A DNA stretch of 64,000 bases, taken from assembly GCF_041438805.1 (NCBI RefSeq), contig NZ_CP109190.1:806001-870000 (forward strand), given 5' to 3'. The position numbers were made by a program, and so were the translations under genes. Positions 42,011 through 52,200 of the stretch are shown piece by piece (position 1 is the first letter of the stretch; the number at the start of each line of letters is the position of its first letter). The notes under the pieces were generated by a model. It saw nothing but the letters and a program-made list of their open reading frames with translations, did no database searches and was not told where the DNA came from. Source of the DNA: Streptomyces sp. NBC_01707 (GTDB lineage: Bacteria; Actinomycetota; Actinomycetes; Streptomycetales; Streptomycetaceae).

Positions 42011-43144
42011 ATGAAAGTGGCAGCTGTGAACGGCCCTGACATCCTCGTCGTCGACGCTGGCTCTTCCAGCCTGCACCTGACGGTTCTGGGCGCCGACGGC
42101 CGCGAACGAGCCGCGAGGCACCTCACCGAGGCACCCGGCCCGGAGACCGCCGACACGATCGAGGACTTCCTGCGCGACGCGCCCCCTGTCGGGGCGACCG
42201 GGCACCGCCTCGTTCACGGCGGACCGCACCTACTGCGCCCTACCATCGTCGACGACGACGTACGAGCCGAGCTCGACCGTACGGCGCGGCTCGCCCCGCT
42301 GCACATGCCCCCGGCACTCACGGCCCTGGACGCGACCCGCGCTTTCCTGCCCGACGTGCCGCACGTCGTGTGTCTGGACACCGCCTTCCACGCCGACCTG
42401 CCACCCGCCGCCCGCACCTACGCGGTGCCTCGCGAGTGGACCGAGCGGTACGGACTGCGCCGGTACGGGTTTCACGGCCTGTCCTACGCGTGGGCCCTGC
42501 AGCGGGCAGCCCGACGGATCGGCCGTCCGGCCAGCTCCCTGCACCTCGTCCTGGCGCACCTGGGAGGCGGCTGCTCGGTCTGCGCGGTGCGCGACGGGCG
42601 CAGCGTCGACACCACCATGGGCTTCACCCCGTTGGAGGGCCTGGTGATGAGCAAGCGCAGCGGGAGCGTCGACCCTGGTCTGCTGCTCTGGCTCCAGACA
42701 TCGGCAGGCTTGACGGCCGAGCGGATCGAGGACGCCCTCAACCACGAGTCTGGCCTCCTCGGCCTGTCCAGCATGTCCGGGGACACCCGGGACCTCGTCC
42801 GCGCAGGCGCCCGGGGGGACAGTAGGGCGGCCTTCGCACTGGACGTGTTCGCTGTTGGCGTGCGGCGCGGCATCGCGAGTGTCGCCGCTTCCCTCGACCG
42901 GATCGACGCGCTCGTGTTCACAGGCGAGATCGGCGAAGACCAGCCGGAGGTACGCGAAGCGGTCTGTTCGGGCTTGGGTGTCCTGGGCATCACCGGCGGG
43001 CTGACGGAGGGAAACCCGCCGGATGACGCCGTCGTCAGTCCGTGTGGCGCGGCCGTGCCTGTCCTGGTGATCCCGACAGGCGAAATCCAGCAGGTGGCAG
43101 CGGAAACGCGCGACACCCTCACGAGGCGGGCTGAGGACCGATAG
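42011..43144 (+). CDS. ackA: Acetate kinase
   Basis: A 377-residue ASKHA-fold kinase interconverting acetyl phosphate/ADP and acetate/ATP. Family motifs are VVDAGSSSLHLTVL near the start, TGHRLVHGG, YGFHGLSYAW, LAHLGGGCSVCAVRDGRS, and TTMGFTPLEGLVMSKRSGSV with VDPG. In actinobacteria it is usually paired with phosphoketolase or phosphotransacetylase; neither is intact here. It may supply ATP under oxygen limitation. Confidence 0.95.
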   Translation: MKVAAVNGPDILVVDAGSSSLHLTVLGADGRERAARHLTEAPGPETADTIEDFLRDAPPVGATGHRLVHGGPHLLRPTIVDDDVRAELDRTARLAPLHMPPALTALDATRAFLPDVPHVVCLDTAFHADLPPAARTYAVPREWTERYGLRRYGFHGLSYAWALQRAARRIGRPASSLHLVLAHLGGGCSVCAVRDGRSVDTTMGFTPLEGLVMSKRSGSVDPGLLLWLQTSAGLTAERIEDALNHESGLLGLSSMSGDTRDLVRAGARGDSRAAFALDVFAVGVRRGIASVAASLDRIDALVFTGEIGEDQPEVREAVCSGLGVLGITGGLTEGNPPDDAVVSPCGAAVPVLVIPTGEIQQVAAETRDTLTRRAEDR

Positions 43145-43589
43145 CAGTGCAACACAAAGGTTGGGCCAGCCACGTTTGACGGTCAGCAGCGCCCCAGCCG
43201 CACCATCCACCACTTCCCCACGAGTGTCCTGCACGCGACCCCGTGCCATCCCGGGTGGTGTACGGGGGGTTGTGGGCGTATGGGTGGACTGCATGCGGCA
43301 GCCCCGACACGGGTCCCATGGGGGGCCGCGGTCCGAGAACTTCGGGGCGCCTCAGTCGTCGGTGCCGTTGGTGTCGGCGGACTCGGCGACCGCCCGGAAC
43401 AACGCGAATGCGGCGTCCTGGTCCCGGCTGGCCGACGCGGTGACGAACCGTGCGGCGAACCGGATGGGCGGCTCCGCGGGGCACTTCGTTGTTTCGCTGT
43501 CTACCGGTTCCGCCCGGCGCGATGACCAGCCGATATCTCGATGAGGGCCCGGCAATGAAGATCACGGTGGAGGTCGCAACCTTCGTCTT

Positions 43590-44530
43590 CCGCGCGTTCT
43601 ACTCGCCGCCCCACCCGGAGTACAGCCGCGACCTGGTCGCCCGTAGGGCCCCAGGCCGCCAGGCCGGTACGTGGATGTGGGTGAAGGGGACTTCGCTTGT
43701 GTACCAGCTACCCGCCAGCAGGAAGGGATGCCGCAGTCCCGTGCGCGTGACAGGTGCGAACAGTTCCAGGTCGTCGGGGCCGTAGCCGAGCGCTCCAGGA
43801 CCACACCTGCTCTGATACGCCGGTCCAGCCGCATGGCCTCGGCGGCGGCCGTGCCTCCCAGGGAGTGCCCGAACAAGCCGACCGACGACAGGTCGAGCGC
43901 GGCGCCGAGTCCGGCCGGAAGGGCGCGGCCACCGGAGTCGGGGTTACCGCCACGCGCAAGCGGGTGCAACTGGTCCAGTACGGAGCACAGGTCGGCCACT
44001 CGGCAGTCCACGGCGGCCTTCATGACCTCCGGTGGGAGCACGCTGCCGGCCAGCGCGGGGGCGGGGGTGATGACACGGCCGTCAGGGAACGCGACAGCGA
44101 GCGCCCCGTAGGTATGGTCGACGGCCCGGCCCGGTGCGACACTGGGGCACCCACGGTCGCATGGGTGCCGATGTCGGACCAGTCGACGGAGTGCGCGGGG
44201 ATGCCGAGGGAGGCGGCGAAGGTGTCGAGCGCCGGGCTGAGGCTGGGCGGGGTGTACGGCGCGACCTGTGCTTCGACCTCCGGCATGCGGGATACCAGAT
44301 GGTGATCATCAATTCTCTTGACCGGGCCCCCTCCTGAGCCCACAGGCCCCTTCGCCCGGAGTCGACGAGGTGTAGGTCCACGGCGCTTACCGCGTGCGGC
44401 CCGGTAGGCACGACCAGGTCGCAGCGGAAAAGCCCGTCACCCGTGCCCATCGCGGCCCGGGCGGAGGAGGGCAGGGCGAGGGGCAGCCATGGCGGTAAGG
44501 CCCCCGAGGATCATGCGGCGATAGACCGAG
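43590..44530 (-). pseudogene. Tat-exported alpha/beta hydrolase (PAF-acetylhydrolase-like)
   Basis: Read on the minus strand through at least three frameshifts: a twin-arginine-like start RRMILGGLTAMAAP, then VDLHLVDSGRRG, RSRELMITIWYPA, PSLSPALDTFAASLGIPAHS, MKAAVDCRVADLCSVLDQL, the nucleophile elbow GLFGHSLGGTAAAEAMRLDR, and GLRHPFLLAGSWYTSEVPF. The order fits a secreted platelet-activating-factor-acetylhydrolase-like lipase. Every segment is good coding sequence, so the decay is young. 43145-43590 has only a weak minus frame. Confidence 0.75.
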
Positions 44531-44864
44531 TGAACTCATCTGGAGCTCACAGGAGTTGAGATGATGACGCCATCCTGCCAGGGAAGACCGCGCGTGCTGC
44601 AGACGTCGTAACTCCACCTCCGGCAGAGCCTCGCGTTAAGCGTCCGTTCACCGTGCGCAGGCACCATGCACTGAAAGAAATCACGGCTTTCGGAGCGGCG
44701 CGGATAGGTCTCAAATCGCCCGGATCCCGGCTTCCGACGACGCAGACCGCACCGGAGGTCTGATACTCGCCGGCCGCGAAGTCGACGGCACAGCTGAATG
44801 ACAGATCCACGAGGGCCAACTATTCATCTCGTCAGGCAACATCTGGCATCGATACCTCGACGCA

Positions 44865-45065
44865 TGTTCCGTCTCCCGGGAGTTGCGGCGCAACACGTTC
44901 GAGGTCGAATCGACCGGCACTCGTGGCCCCGCGCACTGGAAGCCGGAGCTGATGGCACGGTATCCGAAGACGCCGAAGCCGATGGTCAACAAACGGCTGC
45001 ATGCATATGTGCAGGAGCGGCTGGCACGCCGACTGATGCACGACCCGAACCCGGCCACCCACCCG
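44865..45065 (+). mobile_element. IS30-type transposase scrap
   Basis: Plus-strand reading SVSRELRRNTFEVEST followed by WKPELMARYPKTPKPMVNKR and LHAYVQERLA resembles the N-terminal helix-turn-helix part of IS30 transposases. No catalytic part or inverted repeats are visible. 44545-44864 contains nothing else supported. Confidence 0.5.
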
Positions 45066-45128
45066 CGGGTGGCCTCAGCGTCGAGCAGAAGATCCACCGG
45101 GCTGTCTGTCGACATTCACTGACCGGCC

Positions 45129-45178
45129 CCACCTACATCGGTTCCCGTCCTTGCCTGACGGGAGACCGTTGTAGGTGG
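45129..45178 (-). terminator. Strong terminator hairpin
   Basis: CCACCTACA-TCGGT-TCCCGTC, a 7-base loop, then GACGGGA-GACCGT-TGTAGGTGG: a nearly perfect stem of about 21 bp. It begins nine bases beyond the stop of the SIS gene and should end the nagK-SIS transcript. Confidence 0.75.
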
Positions 45179-45186
45179 CGGGGAGG

Positions 45187-45951
45187 TCAATACCCGTTGC
45201 GGTGCAGCCGCCCATCGTAGTGGGCTTCCAGCTTCGCGTTGCGCTCGAAGCCGCCCGGCAGATTGGCAGAGATGTAGACGGGCACCTCGTGCCCCCCGGC
45301 CATCAGCAGGGCGACACTCTCGGCCAATACCATCTGCACCAGCGTGGCCGAGACGATGGTGGACACCCCGCACAAAGTGCCGCCGCCGGGCAGCGGCAGC
45401 AGCGCGTCACCGGCGGGCGCGCAGTTGTCGAGCACCACGTCGGCGAGGTCGGCGAGCCGTTGCCCGCTGGGATGCAGGGCGGGGACCGAACGGGTGTGCT
45501 CCAGCGAAGTGAGCGCCACCAGCAGATGCCCCTCGCCCCTCACCAACTGGGCGAGATCGACGATCGAGTTGTTGACCCCCGAATTCGAGATGATCACAAA
45601 GAGGTCCTGCGGGCGCGGGGTACTCAGTTCGTAGAGCCGGGCGGCGAGTCCTGGTCGGCGTTCGAGCAGGGGATCGTCGAGCACTGCACGGTCCTCGCCG
45701 CCCCGCAGCACGAGGTCGGCGAGGCTCATCCGGTTGGTGGGGATGAGACCGCCCGCACGCCCGGCAATCTCCAGTGCGGTGGCTTGCGAGTGCCCCGTGC
45801 CGAACGCGTGGATCACTCCGTCCGCGGCGACACAGTCCGCGAACAGCCGGGCGGCGGCGGCCACCGCGGCCGCGTTGGTGTCGATCGCTCCGTCCAGCGA
45901 CGCGCGCGCCCGGTCGGCGAAGAGCGTCGCGCTGATCTGTGGTTCGGCCAT
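45187..45951 (-). CDS. SIS-domain sugar-phosphate protein
   Basis: A 254-residue sugar-isomerase-fold protein of the UPF0309 type. The phosphosugar-binding region includes HAFGTGHSQATALEIAGRAG, LFVIISNSGVNNSIVDLAQL and the later SLEHTRSVPALHPSG. Related SIS proteins isomerise or cleave amino-sugar phosphates such as GlcNAc-6-P or MurNAc-6-P. ATG 45951 is taken as the start; GTG 45963 is also in frame. It follows the kinase gene by about 70 bases and ends in a strong terminator. Confidence 0.85.
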   Translation of the reverse strand: MAEPQISATLFADRARASLDGAIDTNAAAVAAAARLFADCVAADGVIHAFGTGHSQATALEIAGRAGGLIPTNRMSLADLVLRGGEDRAVLDDPLLERRPGLAARLYELSTPRPQDLFVIISNSGVNNSIVDLAQLVRGEGHLLVALTSLEHTRSVPALHPSGQRLADLADVVLDNCAPAGDALLPLPGGGTLCGVSTIVSATLVQMVLAESVALLMAGGHEVPVYISANLPGGFERNAKLEAHYDGRLHRNGY

Positions 45952-45972
45952 GGGGATCACCACTCTCGTGTG

Positions 45973-45987
45973 ATTGATGGATTCAAT
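45973..45987. promoter_or_regulatory. Candidate operator upstream of SIS gene
   Basis: ATTGA-TGGAT-TCAAT, a perfect 5-5-5 inverted repeat just upstream of the SIS gene start, with the 8-base palindrome ATTCGAAT at 45996-46003 beside it. The short AT-rich interval contrasts with its surroundings and may bind the neighbouring RpiR regulator. Confidence 0.35.
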
Positions 45988-46023
45988 AGCCGTCGATTCG
46001 AATGAAACAATGAACCAGCTATC

Positions 46024-46986
46024 TCATCGCGTCAAGAGCCGGGCCAGCGCCACGGCCCCTGCAGCGCCGTCGCGCACAGCGGCGACGCGCAGCCCCATCG
46101 GCCTCACGCGTTCCACCAGGCGCTCCGCCAGGGGCCCCTCGGGTCCTATCAGTCCCCCGGTGGTCACGAGGAGTTCGCCGCTGCGCGGGGCCAGCGCGCC
46201 GACTTTGTCGGCCAGTTCATCGGCGGCCCGGTCGAGCAGGGACCGCGCCGTCGGATCGCCATCGGCCCCGGCCGCGACCACCAGGGGACTCAGCCGCGCC
46301 AGCGCCACCGGAGGCCGGGAGTAGGCCCAGTCCGCGATGGCGTCTCTCAGGCGAGTGCGCACAGCCGGCGGCAGGCCGGCATCCGGACTGTCGGGAGTGA
46401 CCTGTTCCAGCACCGATCCGACCAGTGGTCCCCACGGCCCCCGCCCGTCGAGCGCAAGCACGGCGGCCCGTACCGCCTCCCGGCCGAGCCAGAACCCGCT
46501 GCCCTTGTCACCGAGCAGCCAGCCGTGCCCGTCCACGGTCTGCGCGCAGCGCCGCCCCACCACCCGGCCGGCGATCGCGCCGGTCCCGGCGATGAGGACG
46601 AGTCCGTCGACGGGGGCCCCCGGCCCCGCGGCGAAGGCGACGTCCGCGTCCCCGTACACCTCGGCCGCCGCGGCGCCGATGTCCAGTGCTTCAAGGGCCT
46701 CGGCCAGACACGAGGCCGCGGTGTTTCGTCCGCGCCCAAGCCCTGCGCCCGCGAACCCGGCCGCCACCGCCGTCACCCCGCTACGCACTCCCTCCGGTGC
46801 GGCGGTGCGCATAGCCTGGGCCAAGTGCCGTACGAGATCGGCAGGCGGCACACTGAGTGCATTGCCGGGGCCGCTGTCGCCCATACCGACCACGCGGCCT
46901 CTCGCATCGGCGCAATACGCCCGCACCCGGGTGCCGCCCGCGTCGATTCCGATCACCAGAGGTTGTTCGAAGGATTCAGAAATCAC
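46024..46986 (-). CDS. N-acetylglucosamine kinase (BadF/NAGK type)
   Basis: A 320-residue ASKHA-fold sugar kinase. ATP/phosphate motifs are VIGIDAGGTRVRAYCAD at the start, LIAGTGAIAGRVVGRR mid-protein, and DGHGWLLGDKGSGFWLGREA. It resembles N-acetylglucosamine and N-acetylmuramate kinases that trap cell-wall amino sugars. Adjacent SIS and RpiR genes support a recycling or catabolic role. Confidence 0.88.
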   Translation of the reverse strand: MISESFEQPLVIGIDAGGTRVRAYCADARGRVVGMGDSGPGNALSVPPADLVRHLAQAMRTAAPEGVRSGVTAVAAGFAGAGLGRGRNTAASCLAEALEALDIGAAAAEVYGDADVAFAAGPGAPVDGLVLIAGTGAIAGRVVGRRCAQTVDGHGWLLGDKGSGFWLGREAVRAAVLALDGRGPWGPLVGSVLEQVTPDSPDAGLPPAVRTRLRDAIADWAYSRPPVALARLSPLVVAAGADGDPTARSLLDRAADELADKVGALAPRSGELLVTTGGLIGPEGPLAERLVERVRPMGLRVAAVRDGAAGAVALARLLTR

Positions 46987-47081
46987 GCTGCATAGTGGTT
47001 GGTAGAGTCACGTCCGGACAAGAGATCTTCCGAACCCGAATTCACTTGCGCGCCACCGCGTCGAATCGAGCTGAGTCCGCC

Positions 47082-47942
47082 GTGATCACAGACCTGATCC
47101 ACTCCGAGCTGCCCAGGCTGACCGTCTCGCTGCGCAAGGTCGGCGAGCAGGTCCTGGCCGATCCGGCGGCTCTGGCCCACACGTCGGCGGCCGACCTCGG
47201 CCGGCGCACCGGGACCTCGCAGGCGACCGTCACTCGCTTCTGCCAAGCCCTCGGACTCGACTCGTACCAGGCGCTGCTGCTCGAACTCGCCAAGGAGCAG
47301 GGGCAGCTCCCGCAGGAACGCCCGCTGGGACCGGACATCGGTCCCGACGACAGCCTGGACCAGGTTGTCGACGTCATCGCACACGCCGATCTCCAAGCCT
47401 TGCGCGGCACCGTGGAACGGCTGGACCGCAACGCACTCGAGAGTGCGGCTCGGGTCCTGGTCAGGGCCCGCCGCATCGACGTCTACGGAGTGGGCACGTC
47501 CGGGGTCCTGGCCCGTGAGGCAGAAGCCCGTCTGTTCGGTATCGGCTGCCAGGCCAGGGGCTGGACCGAGGTGCACGCCGCGGAGACCTCGGCGTCCCTG
47601 CTGACGCCCGCCGACGTCGCGGTCGCGCTCTCGCACTCCGGCAGTACGCGTGAGGTGCTGAGCCCTCTTCAGCTGGCTGCCGAGCGCGGGGCCACGACCA
47701 TCGCCATCACTTCGGACCCGCGTTCACCGGCCGCCCAGGCCGCAGGAATTCACCTCGCGTCGACCTCGGCGGAAACGAGCTTCCGGCACGGCGGCTTCGG
47801 TTCGCGCCACTCCGTACTGCTGATCATCGACTGTCTCTACGCGCGGGTGGCCCAGCTCTCCTACGACCGGGCCACTGCGTCGATCGCCCTTACGGCGCAC
47901 ATCTCCGAGGAACATGCGGCGAGGCCGCGCCGCCGGACGTGA
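47082..47942 (+). CDS. MurR/RpiR-family transcriptional regulator
   Basis: A 286-residue regulator: an N-terminal helix-turn-helix (about 1-75, with TSAADLGRRTGTSQATVTRF) and a C-terminal SIS domain (about 120-260, with IDVYGVGTSGVLAREAEARL and ALSHSGSTREVLSPLQLA) that senses sugar phosphates. GTG 47082 gives a normal family N-terminus; TTG 47046 is also open. It is divergent from the kinase/SIS pair and probably represses it until an amino-sugar phosphate binds. Confidence 0.88.
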   Translation: MITDLIHSELPRLTVSLRKVGEQVLADPAALAHTSAADLGRRTGTSQATVTRFCQALGLDSYQALLLELAKEQGQLPQERPLGPDIGPDDSLDQVVDVIAHADLQALRGTVERLDRNALESAARVLVRARRIDVYGVGTSGVLAREAEARLFGIGCQARGWTEVHAAETSASLLTPADVAVALSHSGSTREVLSPLQLAAERGATTIAITSDPRSPAAQAAGIHLASTSAETSFRHGGFGSRHSVLLIIDCLYARVAQLSYDRATASIALTAHISEEHAARPRRRT

Positions 47943-48400
47943 GGCGCGGTCCCGTGCAAGTTGCGCCGAACGTTCCGTAGTGCCTGACCGTGATCTTGCC
48001 GGTGAAGTCGTTGTGCCACGGGCCATAGGCGACGGTGACCGGTGACCACGCGTCCATGCCACGTCCGCCATCTCGCCGGCGAGCGAGTCGGCCCATCGTC
48101 TTGTCGATGCAGCCTTCGCCCACCGTGGCCCCGTTGACGGAAAGGATGTCGGTGGCGCGCTTGTCGAGCCCGCCGCAGTCGTAGGCGAAGTCGAGGGCGT
48201 GCAGTTGTCGGGCGTCGCCATGTGGCGGTGTTGCGTGACATCACCAGTCGGCCTCACCAACCCCGAAACGAAATGCTTACGGTCGACGGCAGATGCACGG
48301 GACAGGGTGGCGATGACGTCTTCGCCCCTCCCCCGGAACTCGAGCACAGCACAGTCCGCCCCAAGCACCAGACACCCTGCACACCCACCCCGTGGGCGCC
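47943..48400 (-). other. Decayed region, unidentified gene scrap
   Basis: The minus strand contains coding-like pieces (YDCGGLDKRATDILSVNGAT, VGEGCIDKTMG, VTVAYGPWHNDFTGKITVRH) in different frames between about 48230 and 47960, suggesting a broken secreted or phage-like protein that I cannot name. Confidence 0.3.
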
Positions 48401-48507
48401 GCGAACCGACACGGGTGACCTTGGTCGAGAACCTGTCCACCAGGAGCTCGTCGTTGCGTCGGCGCTTTCAACTTCTGCTCGGCAGCGTGATGTTGGAAAG
48501 CGTTCAC
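48400..48507 (-). repeat. Left inverted flank of kinase module (gene-start remnant)
   Basis: Read on the minus strand from 48507, GTGAACGCTTTCC and the next ~95 bases match 54524-54625 on the plus strand. In one frame both read S(N/D)... then NDELLVDRFSTKVTRV here and NGKLRVDEFSTEIIRI there; this copy has an in-frame TGA. It begins nine bases after the stop of the 239-aa gene. Confidence 0.7.
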
Positions 48508-48515
48508 GGGTCTCC

Positions 48516-49235
48516 TCAGCCCGGCACTTCCAGCTCGATACCGCCGATCCGGCAGCTCAGTCGCCGGTCGGACCGGGTCCCGATCCTTCGGGCGCCTTTC
48601 AGGTTCTTCGCGAAGGCCTTGCGCTGGGCCGGGCTGACAGAACGCCAGCGCAGCTCGAGGACCGGGCGCACTGGCGGAATGAGCTCCCGCAGCCGCTCGT
48701 CGACCTGGGCGAGGCCGGTCTCGTAATCGTCGTCCGGTCGATAGACCAGATCGAGGTCGACCGACGGCTCGGTGCCGCCGGCCTGGTGGTGACAGGCCGT
48801 GAGCCAGCCGGTGATCCAGTCGAGCGCGATCCGCACCGTGGAAGAGATCTGCTCCTGCCACTCGCCGAGGTAAGGCGCGTTCACCGACTCCGCGGTCACT
48901 TCCTCCGGCATCACGATCAGCCCGCGAACGGCGGTGCCGAGCAGCTCGACGTGGATGCGCGGCCACAGGCCGCTCGCGTCGATCCGGAAGGAGGGAAAGC
49001 GCCCCGCCATGCCTATCCCCGTCCGCAGCTGAGCCCAGTTCATCGCGTCGGCCGGTGGCCGGTCGGGCGTGTACGGCCCGGTGGTCCGATGCCCGAGCTG
49101 ACTGGCGCGCATCATGAACACGGCCGCGAATTCGTCGCCTCGCAACGTCATGCTCACGGGGAAGAACGCCCCGATCTCGCCCATGAACACCTTGCCGGTG
49201 ATCAGGGCTTCGATACTGGACCGACCCGGGATCAT
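48516..49235 (-). CDS. 239-aa protein coupled to the WD40 kinase
   Basis: A soluble 239-residue protein of unrecognised family. Its first half is beta-rich (VFMGEIGAFFPVSMTLRGDE, FPSFRIDASGLWPRIHVELL); the second has VDLDLVYRPDDDYETGLAQV, a helix with basic residues (SPAQRKAFAKNLKGARRIG) and the closing strands LSCRIGGIELEVPG. GGAGGAGG lies ahead of ATG 49235, inside the kinase's last codons, and the two genes overlap as ATGA. Strict coupling implies it works with the kinase, perhaps as substrate or effector (inference). Confidence 0.75.
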   Translation of the reverse strand: MIPGRSSIEALITGKVFMGEIGAFFPVSMTLRGDEFAAVFMMRASQLGHRTTGPYTPDRPPADAMNWAQLRTGIGMAGRFPSFRIDASGLWPRIHVELLGTAVRGLIVMPEEVTAESVNAPYLGEWQEQISSTVRIALDWITGWLTACHHQAGGTEPSVDLDLVYRPDDDYETGLAQVDERLRELIPPVRPVLELRWRSVSPAQRKAFAKNLKGARRIGTRSDRRLSCRIGGIELEVPG

Positions 49236-52200
49236 CGCTGCCTCCTCCATCGCCGCCGCGCCGGCTTCTCCGGCGTCGGTGCCTGCCCCCGCACGTCGTC
49301 CAGTTCGGTCTGGACGGCGAGCGTCTTCGGGTGGTCGTCGCCCAGCCGCAGCCGCCGTTTCGCCAGCACCTCGCGCAGGACCGGCTCGGCGTCGCCCGGT
49401 CGCCCGAGCCGGTGGTGCACCCGCGCCAGGCCCACCCGAGCGTCGAGCGTCCGGCCGTCGTCGCGGCCGAAGCGTCTCACGAGCCGGGGCAGCAGGTCGG
49501 CGTACATCCGTTCCGCTTCCGCCTGTTCGCCGCTCGCCGAGAGCAGGGACGCGAGCGCCGCGGTCGCCTCCAGGGTGGCCGGGTGGTCCGGCCCCAGGTC
49601 CTGTGCGCGCTCTCCGGTCACCGCCCGGACCAGCGCCAGGGCCTCCGGCTCCCGGTGCAGGTCGGTGAGGACCGCGGCCCAGCCGAGCATCGCGCCCTGG
49701 GTGTCGACGTGCCCGGCGTCCCAGAGGTGGGAGCGGACATCGACGACGAGTTGCCATGCGTGCTCGGCCGCGGCCAGGTCCCCCTCCCGGTGCAGGACCG
49801 GGGCGGCCTCGGCGAGCGTGACGAGGTCGTCCTGGAGCTGCTCGGCGAAGTAGCCGGCCCAGAACTCCTCTGACCGGTTCAGCTCTGCCTCCGGTCGCAG
49901 CAGCAGCGCGAGCCCTTCGGCCGTGCTCGGTATCTGTGTGGGCTCCCGGCTCGCCGCGTCCTCGGCCACGAACCGCACGTACAGCCGATAGCCGGTATCG
50001 GTGCGCGAAACGATCTTGTCCAGTTCGCCGGCGAGCTCCAGGGTGCGGGTGACGGCGTGCCGCTGCCGGTCGCCGAGGCGGGCGAACGCCTCGACGAGCG
50101 CCGGGCGGCTGTCGTCGCGGGAAGGCAGCGGAACGGCGACCTCGGCCCGCAGCTCGTCGAGCGCGGGCTCGGCCTCCGGCCGCAGGGAGCCGGTCGCCGA
50201 GCCGAAGTCGTATTCCCAGTCCAGGGCCCAGGTCAGCAGGCGCCCGTGCTCGTCGCCGGCCAGGAGCAGGGTGCCGTCGGGGGCCAGCGCGACGTGCGTG
50301 ACCGCGTCCGAAAAGCCGGTGAAGGCGCGCAGTTGCCGCCCGGTCGTGAGGTCCCACAACCGAGCCTTCCGGTCCTCCCCACCCGACGCCGCGAGCCGGA
50401 AGTCCGGTGTGACAGCCAGACTCCGCACGATGCCTACGTGCCCGGCCAGGACGTGGACGCAGCGCGCAGCCACGACGTCCCACAGCCGGACGGTGCCGTC
50501 CACCGAGCAGGACAGCAGCCGTCGGGCGTCCGGGCTGGGCAGGACGTCGACCACGGCGTCCGTGTGCCCGGTGAGTACCACCTCGCACTGTCCGTCGGCG
50601 GTCCGCCAGACCCGCACCGCTGCGTCGGCGCCACCGGTGACCACGAACCGGCTGTCGTCGCTCAGCCGCGCGGCGCCGATCCACTCGTGGTGCCCGCGCA
50701 GCACCCACCGGCGCTCGCCTTCGCGTAGATCCCAGATCTTCACGCTGACGTCCTGGCCGCGCGAGAGCCCGTAGCGGTGATCAGCGCTGACGGCCACGCC
50801 CAGCACCGCCCCCGGGTGCGCCTCCCAGCGCCCGATGGTCCGGCCGCTACCGATGTCCCAGGCCGTGACAAGGCCGTCGGCGGTTCCCGAGAGGGCCACT
50901 TGGCCGTCCTCGCTGACCGCGACGTAGTACACATGGTCGCGGGGGCTGGTGAACAGCTGCACGATCCGCCTGTCGCGCGGGTGCCAGGCGACGACCCGGC
51001 CGTCCTCGCCCCCGGACACCGCGAGCCGGCCGTCGACGGTCATCGCCACGGCACTGATGTGGCCGGTGTGCAGGCTGAGCGTGTGCAGCAGCTGCCCGGT
51101 CTCGACGTCGAAGACCCACGCTTCGGCGCTGTTCCCGGCACGGGCGAGCACGGTGGGGCTGCGGCCGCTGAACTCCAGGGCCCACGACCGGCCGTCCTCC
51201 GGGACGATTCGGCCCGCGGCCCAGGCGTCGACGAGCTCGGTACGGCGGCCGAGGGCACCGAGGCGACGCCAGAGACGCACCGGCTCGGTATGGCGCCGGT
51301 GCCCGGGCAGCGCGCGGGCTGCGCGGATCAGACCTGCCGCGTCGTCGAGCCGTCCGGTGCCGGCCAGCGTGGCGGCCTCCGCCAGCAGCGCGGCCGCCCG
51401 GGCGGCGGTGGCGGCGACGTCCGGGGCTTCGTGCGGGCGGACGTAGCTCCACGGGGCCGGCGGGCCCGCGGGCGGCAGGTGCCACACCCGCACGGACTTC
51501 CCCTCGGCGGTGACCGCAACCCGCCCGGCCGCGCTGAGCACGACCTCCTTGGTGGCGGGCGTCGGGTCCAGGGACAGGCGGCACCGGCCACTGCCCAGGT
51601 CCCACACTCTCGACGGCTCGTCCCGGCCACCGCTGGAGAAGCCGACCGTCCCGTCCAAATTGACGGCGACCCGGCCGAAGCCGGTCTTCAGCTCCCGCCG
51701 GGGTTCGCCGGACTCGAGATCGACCAGGCGGACGTCCGTGCTGCCGAGGTCGACCACGGCGAGGCGGCCGTCGCCGCTGAACCGCGCCGACATCACGGTG
51801 CGGTCGAACCGGTGCACCAGCTCGCCCGTGCGGACGTCGTACACGGAGTTCGTGTGGCGCTGGTAGTCGATGACGGAGCACAGGGTGCCCTGGGCCCCGA
51901 GGACGTCCGCCTTGCTCTCGAACTGCCGGACGTCCAGGGGTTCGCGCGTCTCGAGGTCCCAGGTGACGGTTTCCCCTTCGAAGCCGCTGGTGACCGCGTG
52001 CCGCTGGTCCGCCGTCAGCGCGACCAGGCCCACCCAGCTGGGGTGGCCGGGCAGTTCGAACCCGGCCGCGGCTTCGAGGTCGAGCACGAGTGCCCGTCCG
52101 ACGCCCCCGCCGACGACCACGAGCTGTCCGTCGTCGCGCACCGCCACGGCCGAGGCACGATACTTCTCGAGCTGGAACTGTTGCCGGCACTCCTTCGTCG

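Noticed and set aside
41742..42014. Phosphoketolase C-terminus before ackA
   Set aside because: Position suggested it, but none of the known C-terminal phosphoketolase motifs could be found in any frame.
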